A stretch of DNA of 7,437 nt. It comes from Clostridium sp. CAG:169 (GTDB taxonomy: Bacteria; Bacillota; Clostridia; Oscillospirales; Ruminococcaceae). The translations under genes and the position numbers were made by a program. Shown here piece after piece: positions 5,028-7,437 of this stretch (its first letter is position 1; each line of letters starts with the position of its first letter). Below the pieces are notes generated by a model. That model was not told where the DNA came from. It did not search any database and was given only the letters and a program-made list of their open reading frames with translations. The DNA lies in the NCBI GenBank assembly GCA_000435195.1, contig FR880139.1, positions 1 to 7,437 of the forward strand, in the 5' to 3' direction.

Positions 5028-6404
5028 ATGACACACATCAACAAGGATTTTTTAAAGGATAAAAAGCACATCCATTTCATCGGCATCGGCGGCTCGGGAA
5101 TGTTCCCGCTGGTGCAGATTCTGCACGGGATGGGGTACTACATCACCGGTTCGGACAACAATCCGGGGGACACCATCGATTTTGAGCGACAGCAGATGCA
5201 CATTCCGGTCACCATCGGACAAAGCGAGAAGAACATCGAGGGCGCGGACCTGATTGTCCACACCGCAGCAATCATGGATGACAACCCTGAGCTGATGGCA
5301 GCCAGAGCCAGCGGTGTGCCCACCATCGAGCGGGCGGAGCTGCTGGGATTGGTGACCAGCTGGTTCAGCAACTGTGTAGGGGTCTGCGGCACCCACGGCA
5401 AAACCACCACCACAGCAATGCTTACGCAAATGTTCATCGAGTGTGGGATGGACCCTTCGGCGGTCATCGGCGGCAAGCTCGAGGCAATCGGCGGCAGCGG
5501 CAGATTGGGCAACAGCGAGGTGATGGTCTGCGAAGCCTGCGAATTTGAGGACCATTTCCTGAAATTCCATCCTGACATTGCGGTGGTCCTCAATGTCGAT
5601 GCCGACCATATGGAATATTTTAAAACGATGGACCATGTTCTGGATTCCTACCACCGCTTTGCTGCGATGGCGACCAAGGCGGTCATCTACAACGGGGATG
5701 ATGCCAACAGCTGCCGTGCTGTGCAGGGAATCGAAGGAGTCAAGCTGCTGTGCTTTGGCATGGGAGAGGACAACGACTACCACGCCTGCAACATCCGCCA
5801 CGTCGATGGCAGACACACCCTGTATGATCTGTACTACAAACAGGAGCGGCTCGGGCAGGTCAAGCTCAACGTTCCCGGTGAACACAACGTCCTCAACAGT
5901 ATGGCTGCTGTTGCAGCTGCCATCGAATCGGGATGCCAAACACAGCGCGCCGTCGAATCGGTCTCGGCTTTTCAGGGGGCAGGTCGCCGCTTTGAAATCA
6001 TGGGGACCAACAAAGGTGTCACCATTGCAGATGATTACGGACATCATCCGGCGGAGATTGAAGTGACCCTGAAGGCAGCCAAGCAGATGGGGTACCGTCA
6101 GGTGTGGGCGGTGCATCAGCCGTTCACCTACTCCCGCACAGCCATGCTGCTGGACGATTTTGCAAGGGTTTTGCAGATTGCCGACCATGTGGTACTTTCT
6201 GAAATTATGGGTTCCCGGGAGAAAAACACCTACAACATCTATGCCAGCGACCTTGCCAAAAAAATACCGGGCTGCGTGTGGTTCCCGACCTTTGAGGAAA
6301 TCTCGCAGTATGTGATGGAGCGTGCACAGCCGGGTGACCTTGTCATCACCCTGGGCTGCGGGGATGTGTACAAATGTGCCAAACTGATGCTGCACCAGCA
6401 GTAA
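5028..6404 (+). CDS. murC: UDP-N-acetylmuramate--L-alanine ligase MurC
   Basis: This cytoplasmic ATP-dependent ligase adds L-alanine to UDP-N-acetylmuramic acid, the first peptide-stem step of peptidoglycan precursor synthesis. The 458 residues are full family length with all three Mur ligase domains. These are the N-terminal UDP-binding Rossmann segment with FIGIGGSGM (17-25), the P-loop GTHGKTTTT (121-129) with CEACEFEDHF (168-177) and NVDADHMEYF (189-198) in the ATPase domain, and NVPGEHNVLNS (281-291). The C-terminal domain follows, with DDYGHHPAEI (335-344) and QPFTYSR (364-370). The last motif is usually QPHxYxR, so the histidine is Phe here, as in a distinct clostridial branch or a local change. 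The ATG at 5028 follows an AAAGGCGGT site (5010-5018), a one-base variant of the perfect ribosome binding site. It is transcribed alone, divergently from spoVG. ridA, 153 bases downstream, has its own promoter. Confidence 0.97.
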   Translation: MTHINKDFLKDKKHIHFIGIGGSGMFPLVQILHGMGYYITGSDNNPGDTIDFERQQMHIPVTIGQSEKNIEGADLIVHTAAIMDDNPELMAARASGVPTIERAELLGLVTSWFSNCVGVCGTHGKTTTTAMLTQMFIECGMDPSAVIGGKLEAIGGSGRLGNSEVMVCEACEFEDHFLKFHPDIAVVLNVDADHMEYFKTMDHVLDSYHRFAAMATKAVIYNGDDANSCRAVQGIEGVKLLCFGMGEDNDYHACNIRHVDGRHTLYDLYYKQERLGQVKLNVPGEHNVLNSMAAVAAAIESGCQTQRAVESVSAFQGAGRRFEIMGTNKGVTIADDYGHHPAEIEVTLKAAKQMGYRQVWAVHQPFTYSRTAMLLDDFARVLQIADHVVLSEIMGSREKNTYNIYASDLAKKIPGCVWFPTFEEISQYVMERAQPGDLVITLGCGDVYKCAKLMLHQQ

Positions 6405-6442
6405 GAGAAGGACAAAGCACAACAAATTGCCTTAAATAAAGG

Positions 6443-6471
6443 TTGCTCCAACCGAAGTTTTGTGATAAAAT
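6443..6471 (+). promoter_or_regulatory. Promoter of ridA with extended -10
   Basis: TTGCTC (6443-6448), a 17-base spacer and TAAAAT (6466-6471), with TG one base before the -10 (TGA-TAAAAT) making an extended -10. Transcription would start near 6478, leaving a leader of about 80 bases. The small GGTTG/CAACC hairpin (6441-6453) overlaps the -35 and is too weak to be the murC terminator. Confidence 0.6.
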
Positions 6472-6557
6472 AACAGCAGAATCCTCCATCGGTCGCAGGC
6501 GGTGTGTCTGTGTGCCGCAAGAGGCAATAATTTTGACAGGAAAAGGAAGAGATCACC

Positions 6558-6938
6558 ATGAAAAAAGTAGTTGCAACCACCAACGCTCCAGGCGCTATCG
6601 GACCATACTCCCAGGCTATCATCGCAGGCGACAATATGTATATCTCCGGTCAGCTGCCAATCGACCCGGCTACCGGCGAACTGGCTGAGGCTTGCATCAA
6701 ATGCCAGACCAAACAGTCGCTGAAAAACATCCAGGCAATCCTGGAGTCCGAAGGACTTTCGATGAAAAACGTTGTAAAGACCACCGTTCTGATGCAGAAC
6801 ATCGGCGACTTTGCAGCAATGAACGAAGTATACGCTGAGTTCTTTACCGAAGAGTGCCCGGCTCGTGCTGCTTACGAAGTAGCAAAACTGCCAAAAGGCG
6901 CTCTGGTTGAAATCGAAGCAATCGCATACGTTAAGTAA
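6558..6938 (+). CDS. ridA: RidA/YabJ-family 2-iminobutanoate/2-iminopropanoate deaminase
   Basis: Family members hydrolyse reactive enamine/imine intermediates released by PLP enzymes such as threonine dehydratase, protecting other PLP enzymes from damage. They form cytoplasmic trimers with active sites between subunits. The 126-residue protein is the standard length. It shows the N-terminal NAPGAIGPYSQA (9-20) with Y17, ISGQLPIDP (29-37), the substrate-carboxylate-binding arginine R103 in CPARAAYEVA (100-109), and LPKGALVEIEAIA (111-123) with E120. The ATG at 6558 follows AAAGGAAGAG about 8 bases upstream. Codon choice differs from neighbouring genes, with frequent GCT, CCA, GAA and GTA/GTT, which suggests high expression rather than transfer. 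It is flanked by its own promoter and terminator. In Bacillus the homologue yabJ is adjacent to spoVG. A broader regulatory role cannot be judged from sequence. Confidence 0.97.
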   Translation: MKKVVATTNAPGAIGPYSQAIIAGDNMYISGQLPIDPATGELAEACIKCQTKQSLKNIQAILESEGLSMKNVVKTTVLMQNIGDFAAMNEVYAEFFTEECPARAAYEVAKLPKGALVEIEAIAYVK

Positions 6939-6963
6939 GCGTCGGCAACACAATGAACAGGAT

Positions 6964-6990
6964 ACGGGACACCGGCAAGGTGTCCCGTTT
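6964..6990 (+). terminator. Terminator of ridA
   Basis: ACGGGACACC (6964-6973) pairs perfectly with GGTGTCCCGT (6979-6988) around a 5-base loop and runs into TTTGTCATATT. It starts 25 bases after the ridA stop and ends 21 bases before folC. The U-tract is short, so some read-through into folC is possible. No separate folC promoter is evident. Confidence 0.75.
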
Positions 6991-7009
6991 GTCATATTGA
7001 GGGATGGTT

Positions 7010-7437
7010 ATGAACTACGAACAGGCGATCGATTATATCGAACAGACCGATACTCCCCGCCAGAGATACGGGTTGGAAAAATTAAAACAGGCATTGCATC
7101 TGATGGGCGACCCGCAGGAGAAGGTGCCCTATGTCCACATTGCGGGCACCAACGGCAAAGGCTCCACTGCCTCGATGCTTTCCTCGATACTCAACCACGC
7201 GGGTTTGCGCTGCGGACTGTACACCTCCCCGCATTTGCAGCGGTACAACGAGCGGTTTCAAATCGCAGGAGAACCGATTTCCGATGAGCAGCTGATTCAA
7301 TCGGTGCAGCGGGTACAGCAGGTGTGCGAGCAGCTGGGCGGAACACCGATTGTGTTCGAGGTGCTGACCCTGATGGCATTCGAGCTGTTTGCACGGCTGG
7401 ACTGCCAGATCGCGGTGCTGGAGGTCGGTATCGGCGG
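7010..7437 (+). CDS. folC: Folylpolyglutamate synthase/dihydrofolate synthase FolC, 5' part only
   Basis: The enzyme adds L-glutamate to dihydropteroate and/or to folates in an ATP-dependent ligation. It belongs to the same Mur ligase superfamily as MurC. Only the first 142 codons are present and the reading frame is open to the window end. Family features are MNYEQAIDYI (1-10), RYGLEKLKQAL (19-29), the P-loop HIAGTNGKGSTAS (43-55), the folate-contacting YTSPHL (71-76) followed by RYNERFQI (78-85), the VFEVLTLMAF helix (115-124), and EVGIGG (138-143) at the truncated end. The ATG at 7010 is preferred because GAGG (6999-7002) is 7 bases upstream. An in-frame ATG at 7004 is too close to that site. 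Whether it is FolC with both activities or only the polyglutamate synthase cannot be told from this fragment. It probably receives some read-through from ridA. Confidence 0.95.
   Translation, partial: MNYEQAIDYIEQTDTPRQRYGLEKLKQALHLMGDPQEKVPYVHIAGTNGKGSTASMLSSILNHAGLRCGLYTSPHLQRYNERFQIAGEPISDEQLIQSVQRVQQVCEQLGGTPIVFEVLTLMAFELFARLDCQIAVLEVGIG

Noticed and set aside
5052..6425. Long minus-strand open frame opposite murC (457 codons)
   Set aside because: It is the antisense shadow of murC. It has no recognisable domain and is Cys/His/Val-rich, as expected of a shadow.
6441..6453. GGTTG/CAACC hairpin after murC as a terminator
   Set aside because: The stem is only 5 base pairs with a 3-base loop and no U-tract, and it overlaps the ridA -35.
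5028..7437. murC and folC, both Mur-ligase superfamily, as a recent duplication
   Set aside because: Beyond the shared P-loop class their motifs differ (GTHGKTTTT versus GTNGKGSTA), and each matches its own ancient family.

Overview
The window looks like chromosome of a spore-forming, Gram-positive member of the Clostridia, most likely an intestinal Oscillospiraceae/Butyricicoccaceae-type organism. The genus is not determinable from the sequence alone. The reasons are strong AGGAGG-type ribosome binding sites at almost every gene, moderate GC content, SpoVG, a CotF-type spore coat protein, a signal-peptide protein ending in an NPDTG wall-sorting signal, and a clostridial-type MurC.

Layout, left to right. 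(1) 21-2321, minus strand: a two-gene Leloir cassette, galK then galT. galK starts at TTG. A candidate promoter and an inverted repeat lie upstream, at 2428-2492. (2) 2494-3003, minus strand: a small spore-coat operon with a 60-residue helical protein followed 17 bases later by an 87-residue CotF-like protein, closed by a strong terminator. (3) 3119-4513, plus strand: a well-formed promoter, a 401-residue secreted, probably wall-anchored protein of unknown function, and a GC-rich terminator hairpin. (4) 4527-4840, minus strand: spoVG with its own terminator overlapping the stop codon. (5) 4946-6404, plus strand: murC, divergent from spoVG. (6) 6443-6990, plus strand: ridA with its own promoter and terminator. 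(7) 7010 to the window end, plus strand: the N-terminal part of folC.

How the genes work together. GalK and GalT convert galactose to UDP-galactose and glucose-1-phosphate. No galE or galactose transporter is in the window. The other genes are housekeeping or envelope/sporulation functions, mostly in single-gene units with their own signals: peptidoglycan precursor synthesis (MurC), reactive enamine/imine removal (RidA), folate polyglutamylation (FolC), a developmental RNA/DNA-binding regulator (SpoVG) and spore coat. spoVG and ridA, adjacent in Bacillus (yabJ-spoVG), here flank murC.

No mobile element, CRISPR array, tRNA or rRNA was seen, and no gene-free stretch exceeds 300 bases. I see no convincing new multi-gene system. 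The parts most worth a second look are the uncharacterised NPDTG protein, the altered galactokinase signature, and the near-repeat shared by the galK and ridA promoter regions.
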